Below are positions 25,861 to 33,862 of a stretch of 64,000 nucleotides of DNA, piece by piece. The notes beneath the pieces are model-generated. The model was not told the DNA's origin. It did no database searches and was given only the letters and a program-made list of their open reading frames with translations. The stretch is taken from contig JAGAPK010000016.1 in assembly GCA_017623295.1 (NCBI GenBank), positions 1 to 64,000 of the forward strand, in the 5' to 3' direction. This DNA is from Lachnospiraceae bacterium. GTDB taxonomy: Bacteria > Bacillota > Clostridia > Lachnospirales > Lachnospiraceae. A program made the position numbers and the translations under genes. Position 1 is the stretch's first letter. Each line of letters starts with the position of its first letter.

Positions 25861-25944
25861 CTACTTATGTTCGTACCAGATTCCACCAAAAAAGCCGATT
25901 ACAGTAATAATAATTACAATAACAGACCACACATCTAATTGCAT
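25861..25944 (-). CDS. 27-residue membrane peptide, first gene of the micropeptide operon
   Basis: The start codon follows a consensus RBS (TAAGGAGGAAATCAAA). The peptide begins MQLDVWSVIV, has one hydrophobic helix and ends GIWYEHK. It is followed after 12 bases by the KdpF-like gene, the stop codon TAG forming part of the next RBS, so both are co-translated. A possible -10 TACAAT lies at 25967-25972 with no good -35, as expected for an activated promoter near the 11-bp repeats. I do not recognise it; a second small subunit or regulator of an ion transporter is a guess. Confidence 0.7.
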   Translation of the reverse strand: MQLDVWSVIVIIITVIGFFGGIWYEHK

Positions 25945-26022
25945 TTTGATTTCCTCCTTATACTTTATTGTATGAAAATACTAACACATGGATTTTCGAT
26001 TTTACAGCATTTGAATCAATTC

Positions 26023-26110
26023 TTAACACTTATTTGGCGTAATCTTGACGTTTTTTTTACGTTCTCTTGGCACTTTTTTTACCCTTTCTTAGCGACTTTT
26101 TAACGATACT
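26023..26110. promoter_or_regulatory. array of eight 11-bp direct repeats, OmpR/PhoB-family operator
   Basis: Eight consecutive 11-base units start with TTAACA, TTGGCG, TTGACG, TTTACG, TTGGCA, TTTACC, TTAGCG and TTAACG at 26023, 26034, 26045, 26056, 26067, 26078, 26089 and 26100. Each ends T-rich. The consensus is TTNRCG plus five. An 11-bp direct repeat is the binding grammar of PhoB/PhoP/KdpE-class regulators, and a KdpE-like gene lies just downstream. The array ends 5 bases before the expected -35 of the kinase gene. Confidence 0.85.
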
Positions 26111-26114
26111 TTTG

Positions 26115-26143
26115 TTTTTCTTTTATACAAAACAAGTTATAAT
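26115..26143 (+). promoter_or_regulatory. activator-type promoter of the KdpD/KdpE-like operon
   Basis: A perfect TATAAT (26138-26143) has only TTTTTC at the -35 position 17 bases upstream. A good -10 without a -35, directly after the repeat array, suggests activation by a bound response regulator. Confidence 0.6.
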
Positions 26144-26205
26144 AAATGAAGATATACATACCTTAAATATATGCTTAAATGAAAAATAGTTTTGCGGAGA
26201 ATATT

Positions 26206-27279
26206 ATGTCAAAAACACTTAAGAATTTTATTTTAACTTTTTGCGGGTTGGCTGCTGCCACTATTTTTGCAATGTTCTTTTCACATTTTGCACCGGGTAA
26301 TTCTGGTAATATCGCACTTATTTATATACTGGCTCTGATTATTACAGTTCGTTATACCGATGGCTACTGGCCCGGCTTATTTTTTTCAGTCATTGCCGTT
26401 ATCTGCGTTAATTATATCTTTACTTATCCATATTATGAACTCAACTTTACACTCTCCGGATATCCTGTTACGTTTCTGGAAATGCTAGGCGCTGCACTTC
26501 TGACCAGCACCATGACCACTAATATGAAACAACAGGCACGGGTAATTGCTGAAAAGGATAAGCTTCTTTCTGAGACAGAAAAAGAAAAAATGCGCGCCAA
26601 TCTACTGCGTGCAGTTTCCCATGATTTAAGAACTCCTCTGACCAGCATTATTGGTGCAAGTTCTTCTTATCTGGAAAGCCGTGACATTCTTACCGAAGAT
26701 GAAAAAAATGCCATTGTGATTCACATCCAGGAAGATGCTAACTGGCTACTTAACATGGTAGAAAACCTTCTTTCGGTTACGCGTATTCACAATCAATCTT
26801 CCAAAGTAAAGAAAACGTACGAATCCGTAGAAGAAATTGTGTCAGCCGCAATTCTCCGATTGAAAAAAAGACTTCCGGAGGCCTCTGTCACGGTTTCTGT
26901 TCCTGATGAATTGTTGATTATTCCGATGGATGCTATTCTAATTGAACAGGTATTAATCAACCTGTTAGAAAATGCTATTATACATGCTCAAAGTGCCAAG
27001 CCTATCCTTTGTTATGTAGAAGACGGACCGCATTACGTTACCTTTCATGTAAAAGACTTCGGTGTCGGCATCGACCCTGACCGGTTAACCAATATTTTTG
27101 ACGGAAATTCTTATATCGGAAACAGCGAATCCGATTCCAATAAAGGAATGGGAATTGGTTTGTCCATCTGCAAAACGATTATTACAGCGCATAATGGTAT
27201 AATTAATGCTCAAAATCATTCACAGGGAGCAGAATTCTATTTTACCCTGCCAAAGGAAGAGGTGTCTTATGAGTCCTAA
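26206..27279 (+). CDS. KdpD-like sensor histidine kinase lacking the N-terminal KdpD/USP region
   Basis: The start at the ATG behind GCGGAGAATATT gives 357 residues. Residues 5-105 form a four-helix DUF4118 membrane domain as in KdpD, including RYTDGYWPGLFFSV. Then come a dimerisation/H-box VSHDLRTPLTSI (His139), N-box LLENAIIHA, and G-boxes DFGVGID and GMGIGLSICK. Full KdpD carries about 400 further cytoplasmic residues at the N-terminus that sense c-di-AMP or K+ in other bacteria; they are absent here. It overlaps the regulator gene by 11 bases. The repeat array upstream probably controls this operon. Confidence 0.92.
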   Translation: MSKTLKNFILTFCGLAAATIFAMFFSHFAPGNSGNIALIYILALIITVRYTDGYWPGLFFSVIAVICVNYIFTYPYYELNFTLSGYPVTFLEMLGAALLTSTMTTNMKQQARVIAEKDKLLSETEKEKMRANLLRAVSHDLRTPLTSIIGASSSYLESRDILTEDEKNAIVIHIQEDANWLLNMVENLLSVTRIHNQSSKVKKTYESVEEIVSAAILRLKKRLPEASVTVSVPDELLIIPMDAILIEQVLINLLENAIIHAQSAKPILCYVEDGPHYVTFHVKDFGVGIDPDRLTNIFDGNSYIGNSESDSNKGMGIGLSICKTIITAHNGIINAQNHSQGAEFYFTLPKEEVSYES

Positions 27280-27979
27280 ACACGAAATACTTTTAATCGA
27301 AGATGAACGAAACATCTGCAACTTTATTGTAACTACCTTAAAAAGCAATGATTACAAAGTAAACTACGCATTAAACGCATCCAGCGGGCTTTCTCTTGCC
27401 GCCGCAGGCTGTCCGGATTTGATTCTTTTAGATTTGGGATTACCTGATATGGATGGAATTGATGTCATTCGCAATATCCGTAACTGGAGCAATGTTCCGA
27501 TTATTGTGATTTCTGCCAGAACCCAGGAGAAAGAAAAAGTAGAGGCTTTGGATGCCGGTGCCGACGATTATATTACCAAACCTTTCGGTACATCCGAGCT
27601 CATGGCAAGAATCCGTACTGCACTCCGCCGTTCCACGATTAATAACAATATGCTTCTGCCAACTCAAAACCAATATGTTGCCAAAGATTTAGTGATTGAT
27701 TATGAAAAGCATATCATTACAATTGCCGGAAATATCGTTCATTTTACGCAGATTGAATACAAGATTCTTACCTATCTTGCTCAGAACGCCGGGAAAGTTA
27801 TTACTTATGATTCTTTGATTTCTCACGTATGGGGACCTTTTGCAGACAGCAACAATCGAATTCTGCGTGTTAATATGGCAAACATCCGTAGAAAATTAGA
27901 AAGTAACCCAGCCGATCCGCAATATATTTTTACAGAAATCGGCATAGGTTACCGTATGATAGACAATGAAAATCTATAA
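27269..27979 (+). CDS. KdpE-like OmpR-family response regulator
   Basis: The start at ATG (MSPKHEILLIEDE) within the kinase gene's end gives 236 residues. The receiver domain shows the acidic pair ED at 11-12, phosphorylation Asp55 in LILLDLGLPDMDG, Thr/Ser in VISARTQ and Lys in YITKPF. The winged-helix DNA-binding domain at about 135-236 includes TQIEYKILTYLAQNAGKVIT and NRILRVNMANIRRKLE. It is the obvious candidate to bind the 11-bp array at 26023-26110, either autoregulating or driving the micropeptide operon. It ends close to the opposing antiporter gene. Confidence 0.94.
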   Translation: MSPKHEILLIEDERNICNFIVTTLKSNDYKVNYALNASSGLSLAAAGCPDLILLDLGLPDMDGIDVIRNIRNWSNVPIIVISARTQEKEKVEALDAGADDYITKPFGTSELMARIRTALRRSTINNNMLLPTQNQYVAKDLVIDYEKHIITIAGNIVHFTQIEYKILTYLAQNAGKVITYDSLISHVWGPFADSNNRILRVNMANIRRKLESNPADPQYIFTEIGIGYRMIDNENL

Positions 27980-28004
27980 CTCTGTTAGTTTTTATCTTAA
28001 GAAA

Positions 28005-29612
28005 TTAATTCTCCTGTTCACAGATAACGACGATGTCCTTGCATCGAATCGTTGTCTGTCCATCAGGAATAATCGTTTCCTCATTTCTTCGAATCATTGT
28101 TACTAATGTATTTCTTGAAATCGGCAATTCCATAATTTTCTTATCGCACCATGCATGGTTCTTATCAACTACAATCTCCTGCAGCTGTATTTCATTATCC
28201 GCGTTATAATATGGAACATTCAAAATAAGATTATCCCCGGCAAGAAGCTTTGTATCTCCTTTGGGAATCAAAGTTTCACCGTCTCTTTTTATCATAACAG
28301 CAAGGGAATCTGACGGAAGCGCAACATCCTTTATCATACGATTCTCCCAGTTATGTCCTTCGTGAATGTGCATACGCAACAGTGTGATTGCCGTTTCTTC
28401 CTGATAGTCATTGAAGGTTTTTCTGACATCATTATCATCATCCACCATATCAAGCTTACGAGCTACTAAAGGAAGCAAAGAACCCTGTAAAGCTACTGAG
28501 AACAAGGATATCAGAAATACGATATGGAAAATATCATGCTCCAGTTCTGCGCCCTGTGCAATTACCATAATAGCAAAAACAATCGATGCTGCACCTCTTA
28601 GTCCCGCAAAGGATACCAAAAGACACTGTCGAAATGATGCTTTTACCGGCAAAAGAATAGCCGAAACAGCAATCGGTCTTGCAACAAAGTTCAGAATTAA
28701 GGCAATCACAAGCGCCGGTACAACTACCTCTGGCAGCTTATGTGGGAAAGAAAGAAGTCCCAACAGGAAGAACAGACAAATCTGCGCAAGTCCCGTAATA
28801 CCATCAAAGAAATGTACCAGTACCGCCTTATTCCGTAATTTACTGTTACCAAGAATAATACCGGCAAGATATACACTTAAATAGCCATTTCCACCTACTA
28901 TGGACGGCAATACATATGCCAGTAACGCAATCGCTATCATGAAAATCATATCCAGATTTTCTGCTTCAATCGAAATTTTCCGCATCAACCAGATAGCCGC
29001 TAATGCCACACCGATACCAAAAATGATGCCAAAAACAATCTGGGCAAAAACTAAGTACGGAATGGATGTCTGCTTTCCTCCCTGCACCAGTGCCAGACCT
29101 ATCATTGTCAGCATATAGGCAATCGGGTCATTACTACCACTTTCTATTTCCAAAAGTGGTGCTGTACCGCTTTTTAAACTAAGATTTTTGGAACGTAAAA
29201 TAGAAAATACTGATGCAGCATCCGTAGAACTGATTACTGCTCCAATGAGAAAACTTTCTGCCCATTCTATTTTCAGAATAAAGTGACATAACACACAGGT
29301 AATACCCGCCGTCAGAATAACACCTAGCGTAGATAAGGTAACCGCCTTACCAATAACCGGTTTCGCAGCTTCCCATTTTACACAGAAGCCACCATAAAAC
29401 ATAATAAAAATAAGTGCAACACTACAAACCTGTTCTGTCAGCTGATAGTTCTCATAATTGATACTAAAGATACCGTCCGAACCAAACATCATACCAATCA
29501 GCATGAATAAAAGAAGCGCAGGAACCCCTACCTTAGAAGAAAATCGTCCGAATAAAACGCATACTAAGATAACGATTGCGCAAAATAATATGTAGCCATT
29601 CATATTGTCCAT
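28005..29612 (-). CDS. K+/H+ antiporter of CPA1/NhaP2 (CvrA) type
   Basis: The 535-residue protein has about 12-13 membrane helices over residues 1-390. Antiporter core motifs are present: GADAIISSTDAASVFS-type segment (here LIGAVISSTDAASVFSILR) and ESGSNDPIAYMLT. Cytoplasmic residues from about 405 contain RCK_C/TrkA-C-like beta modules (PSDSLAVMIKRDGETLIPKGDTKL and ELPISRNTLVTMIRRNEE), which in this family sense ligands such as nucleotides. Its place next to a KdpDE-like pair suggests control of cytoplasmic potassium; K+ selectivity is inferred from family. Confidence 0.88.
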   Translation of the reverse strand: MDNMNGYILFCAIVILVCVLFGRFSSKVGVPALLLFMLIGMMFGSDGIFSINYENYQLTEQVCSVALIFIMFYGGFCVKWEAAKPVIGKAVTLSTLGVILTAGITCVLCHFILKIEWAESFLIGAVISSTDAASVFSILRSKNLSLKSGTAPLLEIESGSNDPIAYMLTMIGLALVQGGKQTSIPYLVFAQIVFGIIFGIGVALAAIWLMRKISIEAENLDMIFMIAIALLAYVLPSIVGGNGYLSVYLAGIILGNSKLRNKAVLVHFFDGITGLAQICLFFLLGLLSFPHKLPEVVVPALVIALILNFVARPIAVSAILLPVKASFRQCLLVSFAGLRGAASIVFAIMVIAQGAELEHDIFHIVFLISLFSVALQGSLLPLVARKLDMVDDDNDVRKTFNDYQEETAITLLRMHIHEGHNWENRMIKDVALPSDSLAVMIKRDGETLIPKGDTKLLAGDNLILNVPYYNADNEIQLQEIVVDKNHAWCDKKIMELPISRNTLVTMIRRNEETIIPDGQTTIRCKDIVVICEQEN

Positions 29613-29800
29613 CCCTTCCTTTTATGCATACCCTCATAATATATTAGTTTAACATATTCATATTTCTATTTCCACATGGTAATTCCTTTATTTCTATGAT
29701 AAACTGTGTACAGTTATCATTCATTTTTCAATATTGTAGCAATGATTGAATTGATATTCATATCAGAATATTAGAAATCTTAACATAAAGCAGGTATTAT

Positions 29801-30307
29801 ATGACACAAGATGAAAAATATATGAAAGAAGCCATCAAACAGGCAAAAAAAGCATATGCACTCGGTGAAGTTCCAATTGGCTGTGTCATTGTTCATGACG
29901 GAAAAATTATTGCTCGTGGATACAATCGCCGGAATACAGACAAAAATACACTCGCTCATGCCGAAATCACTGCCATAAATAAAGCCAGCAAAAAACTTGG
30001 TGACTGGCGTTTGGAAGAATGCAGTCTCTATGTAACCTTAGAGCCCTGTCAGATGTGTGCAGGTGCTATTGTGCAGGCACGCGTTACAGAAGTCATTATG
30101 GGCAGTATGAATCCCAAAGCCGGCTGTGGCGGCTCTATTCTGAATCTTCTGGAAATGCAGGAGTTTAATCATCAGGTTATTGTAAGACGTGGAATTTTGG
30201 AGGAAGAATGTTCCAATCTTCTTACTTCTTTTTTCAAAGAATTACGAGTCCGGAATAAAATGAAGAAAGAATCGCGCATAGGGGCCACAATATTGACAAA
30301 ACAGTAA
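29801..30307 (+). CDS. tadA: tRNA-specific adenosine deaminase
   Basis: TadA (168 residues) deaminates A34 of tRNA-Arg(ACG) to inosine. The zinc site is clear: HAEITAI (His and catalytic Glu) and PCQMCAGAI (two Cys), with VPIGCVIVHDGKII and RNTDKNTLAHAE nearby. Length is typical with a slightly extended basic C-terminus. The RBS is weak (AGCAGG). The -35 of the SRP RNA promoter lies in its last codons, so the two genes are tightly packed. Confidence 0.95.
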   Translation: MTQDEKYMKEAIKQAKKAYALGEVPIGCVIVHDGKIIARGYNRRNTDKNTLAHAEITAINKASKKLGDWRLEECSLYVTLEPCQMCAGAIVQARVTEVIMGSMNPKAGCGGSILNLLEMQEFNHQVIVRRGILEEECSNLLTSFFKELRVRNKMKKESRIGATILTKQ

Positions 30308-30321
30308 AAAAACAGTATACT
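30293..30321 (+). promoter_or_regulatory. promoter of SRP RNA
   Basis: TTGACA (30293-30298), 17 bases, TATACT (30316-30321). The -35 is inside the last codons of tadA. Confidence 0.88.
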
Positions 30322-30327
30322 AATTAA

Positions 30328-30592
30328 ACCGTGCAGCCGGGGAGTTAGCGGTGCCCTGTACCTACAATCCGCTTTAGTAGGGGTGATGCTTTATCGAGGG
30401 CTTTTGCTTGTGTAGCTGCCCTTTATAAGTGGCGTTGAAGTTTGGGTCTTACGCAATGGATGTCTATGAACCGTGTCAGGGTGGGAACACAGCAGCACTA
30501 AGTAGAATTTTCCATGTGCCGTGAGGGTGCCTGGCGGAGTTAACTGTAAAGGTAACGTGCATGAGTTCTGTTCGACATAAGGCGCACGGTTT
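30328..30592 (+). ncRNA. ffs: SRP RNA (4.5S/scRNA, large Gram-positive type)
   Basis: The termini AACCGTGC and GCACGGTT pair (30327-30334 with 30584-30591). The 5' part has the Alu-domain pattern GGTGCCCTGTACCTACAATC with GTAGGGG. The domain IV hairpin GTGTCAGG-GT-GGGA-AC-ACAGCAGCAC is capped by a GNRA tetraloop, the binding site for Ffh. It forms the core of the signal recognition particle for membrane targeting. The length of about 265 is right for Clostridia and Bacilli. Confidence 0.95.
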
Positions 30593-30666
30593 TAAATTGC
30601 AATCATTTTCTTTGGGAATAGTTTCAGACAAACGCTATAAGCCATAGGGAAGGAAATTACAAGAAT

Positions 30667-31608
30667 ATGAATCTGACAGATTGTGTACTTTGTCCAAGAG
30701 AATGCCATGTTGACAGAACTGCTGGTCAAACCGGCTATTGTGGACAAAACGACAAAATAGTTGCAGCAAGAGCTGCCCTTCATATGTGGGAAGAACCTTG
30801 CATCTCCGGCGTAAACGGCTCCGGGGCTGTTTTTTTTGCGGGCTGCAATATGCGCTGTGTTTTCTGTCAGAACTATGACATTGCTCACAGCAACGCACCT
30901 TGCAAAACCATTTCTGTTTCCCGCCTTGCGGAAATTTTTCTGGAATTACAAGAAAAAGGTGCCCACAATATCAATCTTGTAACACCTACTCATTATATTC
31001 TTCAGATAATTGATGCACTACATCTGGCAAAAGCAAACGGACTGACCCTGCCTATTGTTTATAATACCAGTGGCTATGAAAAAGTCGAAACACTTAAACT
31101 TCTGGACGGTTTAATTGATATCTATCTGCCGGATTTGAAATATTATTCTTCTGACATCAGTAAACGTTATTCTAATGCACCGGACTATTTTCCGGTTGCT
31201 ACCGCTGCGATTGCAGAAATGTTCCGTCAGGTCGGAACGCCTGTTTATGAATCATCCGGTTTCATTGCTGATGCCAACTCTGAATTTGATATTAGTGAAT
31301 CTTCCTTAATGAAAAAAGGAGTTATCGTACGCCATCTGTTATTGCCGGATTGTACCGAAGACTCTCGCTATATTTTACGCTATTTACATGAAACTTATGG
31401 AAATAATATCTACATAAGCATTATGAATCAATATACTCCGCTTCCACAGGTTGCTTCTATCCCTGCTCTTAATCGCAAAATTACCGATAACGAATATGAT
31501 GGCATCATTGATTATGCTATTTCTCTCGGTATTGAAAATGCCTTTGTCCAAGAGGGCGAAACAGCCTCTGAAAGTTTCATTCCGGCTTTTAATTGTGAAG
31601 GACTTTAA
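30667..31608 (+). CDS. radical SAM protein, PflA-like
   Basis: The 313-residue enzyme has the Fe-S/SAM motif FFAGCNMRCVFCQNYDI (CxxxCxxC) at about residues 56-72, preceded by an N-terminal cysteine cluster (CVLCPRECHVDR and GYCGQ). It belongs to the group often annotated as putative pyruvate formate-lyase activating enzyme (AmmeMemoRadiSam-like/YgkA), whose substrates are mostly undefined. No pfl gene is near. Start at the first ATG; a GGGAAGGAAA lies about 14 bases upstream. It sits alone between SRP RNA and a convergent gene; a weak hairpin lies at about 31615-31645. Confidence 0.87.
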   Translation: MNLTDCVLCPRECHVDRTAGQTGYCGQNDKIVAARAALHMWEEPCISGVNGSGAVFFAGCNMRCVFCQNYDIAHSNAPCKTISVSRLAEIFLELQEKGAHNINLVTPTHYILQIIDALHLAKANGLTLPIVYNTSGYEKVETLKLLDGLIDIYLPDLKYYSSDISKRYSNAPDYFPVATAAIAEMFRQVGTPVYESSGFIADANSEFDISESSLMKKGVIVRHLLLPDCTEDSRYILRYLHETYGNNIYISIMNQYTPLPQVASIPALNRKITDNEYDGIIDYAISLGIENAFVQEGETASESFIPAFNCEGL

Positions 31609-31646
31609 AGAGTTTTTCCATACACCTGTGTATACGAAAAATGCTA

Positions 31647-32543
31647 TTAAAGTTCTACTTTCCGCAAGTAATAACCAAACTTGCCTTCTTCTGCCATTCC
31701 TCCTTCACATTCAAAAGCTTCAAATCCAAACATAAGTGCCACCATTTTTTCTCTCTCATAGAAAACCCCCGGCACGCCTACATAGAAATCCTTTTCTTTT
31801 CCCAGAATCAGATAACGATAATTATAAAATCCATGCAAAAGAAAGCTATTATTTACAAGATGCTGGTAGTTGGAGCGAAGTACAATAAAATCCTTTGGCT
31901 CCAATTTGATATACGTTCTTTCATCCCCATATGGATGAATTTTCTCATACGTTGTCAACAACTGCTCCCATTTATCCTCATACAATGGAACCTCCTTTCG
32001 TTTCTTTTTTTCAGGAGCGGTTGTTATTGCTGCAGCCTGTACAGGACTTTCCGTCAGGCATTGCTCTTGAACTTCTGCTGTGCTTTGCTTCGAAATTTCT
32101 GCTGCGCACTGTTGTACCGGTTTTTCTGGCATTTTCTGCACGGGTGCCTGCATTGGCAATTCGACTTCTTTCGACTGTTTTGCTTGCTGCGTTTGTTCTA
32201 TTTGTTCCTCTTGTTTCGGCTGTTCCGGCTGCGGTATCGCTTTACTTTGTCCTACAATTTTATAGGAATCCGATAGCATAATTTCTATACGCCAAACCTC
32301 TTCTTCCACATTTTTTTCCCAACTGGCACTTCCTGACTGGAGAGCAACTGTATCTACCTCTTTCCATCCCTTCTGTGTCTGCATACGGATTGGAAAATTC
32401 CCATTGCTATGACTCATGACATTTTTTATTTGTAAGCTAAGGCAGCAAACCTCCTCTTTCTTTTCTATTTTCAAAAAACCGACATTTTTTTCTTTTTCAT
32501 CATTACATAATAAATTCAAATATATAATTTCCTTTTGATACAT
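31647..32543 (-). CDS. uncharacterised cytoplasmic protein with Q/P/E-rich linker
   Basis: In 298 residues it has an N-terminal beta-rich part (about 1-105, YLNLLCNDEKEKNVGFLKI), then about 100 residues of low-complexity Gln/Pro/Glu/Lys linker, and a compact C-terminal domain (about 212-298). That domain has HPYGDERTYIKLEPKDFIVL, HGFYNYRYLILGK and FYVGVPGVFYEREKMVALMF. No signal or membrane helix is seen. I do not recognise the family with confidence; similar proteins with this C-terminal module occur in Lachnospiraceae (recollection). Monocistronic. Confidence 0.65.
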   Translation of the reverse strand: MYQKEIIYLNLLCNDEKEKNVGFLKIEKKEEVCCLSLQIKNVMSHSNGNFPIRMQTQKGWKEVDTVALQSGSASWEKNVEEEVWRIEIMLSDSYKIVGQSKAIPQPEQPKQEEQIEQTQQAKQSKEVELPMQAPVQKMPEKPVQQCAAEISKQSTAEVQEQCLTESPVQAAAITTAPEKKKRKEVPLYEDKWEQLLTTYEKIHPYGDERTYIKLEPKDFIVLRSNYQHLVNNSFLLHGFYNYRYLILGKEKDFYVGVPGVFYEREKMVALMFGFEAFECEGGMAEEGKFGYYLRKVEL

Positions 32544-32644
32544 CCTATTCTATCCTTTCTGATTCTTTGTCCTTTTTGGTTTTTTGTCCTTTTTGATACT
32601 TTGTCCCTTTCAATACTCCTATTTTATATATATGTTGGACATAC

Positions 32645-32676
32645 TAAAAAATGCCAGATGATTTCTCATCTGACAT
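32645..32676 (-). terminator. terminator of the CdaR-like gene
   Basis: On the minus strand ATGTCAGATG-agaaat-CATCTGGCAT, then six T, 15 bases after the CdaR-like stop. Confidence 0.88.
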
Positions 32677-32690
32677 TTCTCTTAATAATC

Positions 32691-33779
32691 TTAGTATTCC
32701 ATAGAATCAAGATACTTCATGTAATTTACTACCATCAAAGCAATTTTGAAGGTAAGGGCATCATCAAAGGTACGGATATCAAGTCCGGTACTCTTCTCCA
32801 GCTTCTCAATACGATAAACCAGAGTATTACGATGTACAAACAATTGTCTGGATGTTTCCGATACATTCAGGTTATTCTCGAAGAACTTGTTAATCGTTGT
32901 TAATGTTTCTTCATCCAGTTCTTCCGGCACATTAGAGCCGAAAATCTCATCAATGAAAATACGGCAGAGATTAACCGGAAGCTGATAAATCAATCGGCCA
33001 ATACCTAATTTATTGTACGCAGTTACTTTTTTCTCTGCATAGAATATTTTGCCTACATCCAGTGCCATTTTTGCTTCTTTATAGGATTTGGATACTTCTT
33101 TTAATTCACTGACAATTGTTCCATAAGAAACCCTGACATTCATCATTGCTTCCATGTTCATCATATCTACAATTGTTTCAGCAATCTGATTTAAACTCTC
33201 ATAATCATCATTCTGGTCCAATGCCTTTATTAAAATCACATTGCTCTCATCCACTGCCGTAATATAATCACCGACCTGAGGTGAGAACATACCATTTAAC
33301 AATTCCAATGCTGGATTTTCTTTCTCATTTCCTGTCTCAATCAGAAAAACAGCACGCGGTACTGTTACCTCTATATGCAGCTTTTTGGCACGATTATAAA
33401 TATCCACCAAAAGCATATTATCCAAAAGTAAATTCTGGAAAAAGTTGTTTCTATCGAATCTTTCTTTGTATGCAACAATAAGATTCTGCAACTGACTTAC
33501 TGCTATTCTGCCAATCATATAAGTGTCTTCTCCGGCACCTCTTGCGTCCAGAACAAACAGCAATTCGCCTTCATCCAATATCTTCAATAAATGATGAACT
33601 CCGATTACCTGACTATCTGCCGGTGAATTTACAAATCCTGTAATCAAAGACATAGAAAGGTCATTCGGTTCAAAAGTAGATGCTACTGTATTTCCCTCTA
33701 AATCTAATACACATAAATCAACTTTAGTAATGGACTTTAATTCTTCTATACTGGTTTTAATAACCTGACTGGAAATCAT
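32691..33779 (-). CDS. CdaR/PucR-type transcriptional regulator
   Basis: The 362-residue protein has an N-terminal region resembling a sugar-diacid recognition domain (residues 1-110), a central GGDEF-like degenerate region (about 150-265) and a C-terminal PucR helix-turn-helix (NLNVSETSRQLFVHRNTLVY to FKIALMVVNYM). Regulators of this class respond to small acids or sugars in other bacteria. The adjacent upstream gene is a multi-sugar ABC ATPase with an intervening terminator, so the regulator may be expressed partly by readthrough. Target genes are unknown. Confidence 0.85.
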   Translation of the reverse strand: MISSQVIKTSIEELKSITKVDLCVLDLEGNTVASTFEPNDLSMSLITGFVNSPADSQVIGVHHLLKILDEGELLFVLDARGAGEDTYMIGRIAVSQLQNLIVAYKERFDRNNFFQNLLLDNMLLVDIYNRAKKLHIEVTVPRAVFLIETGNEKENPALELLNGMFSPQVGDYITAVDESNVILIKALDQNDDYESLNQIAETIVDMMNMEAMMNVRVSYGTIVSELKEVSKSYKEAKMALDVGKIFYAEKKVTAYNKLGIGRLIYQLPVNLCRIFIDEIFGSNVPEELDEETLTTINKFFENNLNVSETSRQLFVHRNTLVYRIEKLEKSTGLDIRTFDDALTFKIALMVVNYMKYLDSMEY

Positions 33780-33817
33780 ATTCTAACCTCGCTCTACTTA
33801 AAAATACAATATCTGAA

Positions 33818-33849
33818 AAAATATAAAAGGGGATGCTGTTGCATCCCCT
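33818..33849 (-). terminator. terminator of the stand-alone sugar ATPase gene
   Basis: On the minus strand AGGGGATGC-aaca-GCATCCCCT followed by TTTATATTTTTT, right after the ATPase stop. Confidence 0.88.
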
Positions 33850-33862
33850 CAATTCACTATTA

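Noticed and set aside
26179-26205. ATG at 26179 as the KdpD-like kinase start
   Set aside because: No RBS; the ATG at 26206 has GCGGAG at good spacing.
28411-28884. Plus-strand frame of 157 codons opposite the antiporter gene
   Set aside because: Antisense to a clearly coding membrane protein gene; Ser/Thr/Ile-rich composition is what reverse-strand membrane genes give.
31615-31645. TACAC/GTGTA hairpin as a bidirectional terminator
   Set aside because: Stem is short and no T run of useful length follows on either strand; left as a weak possibility only.
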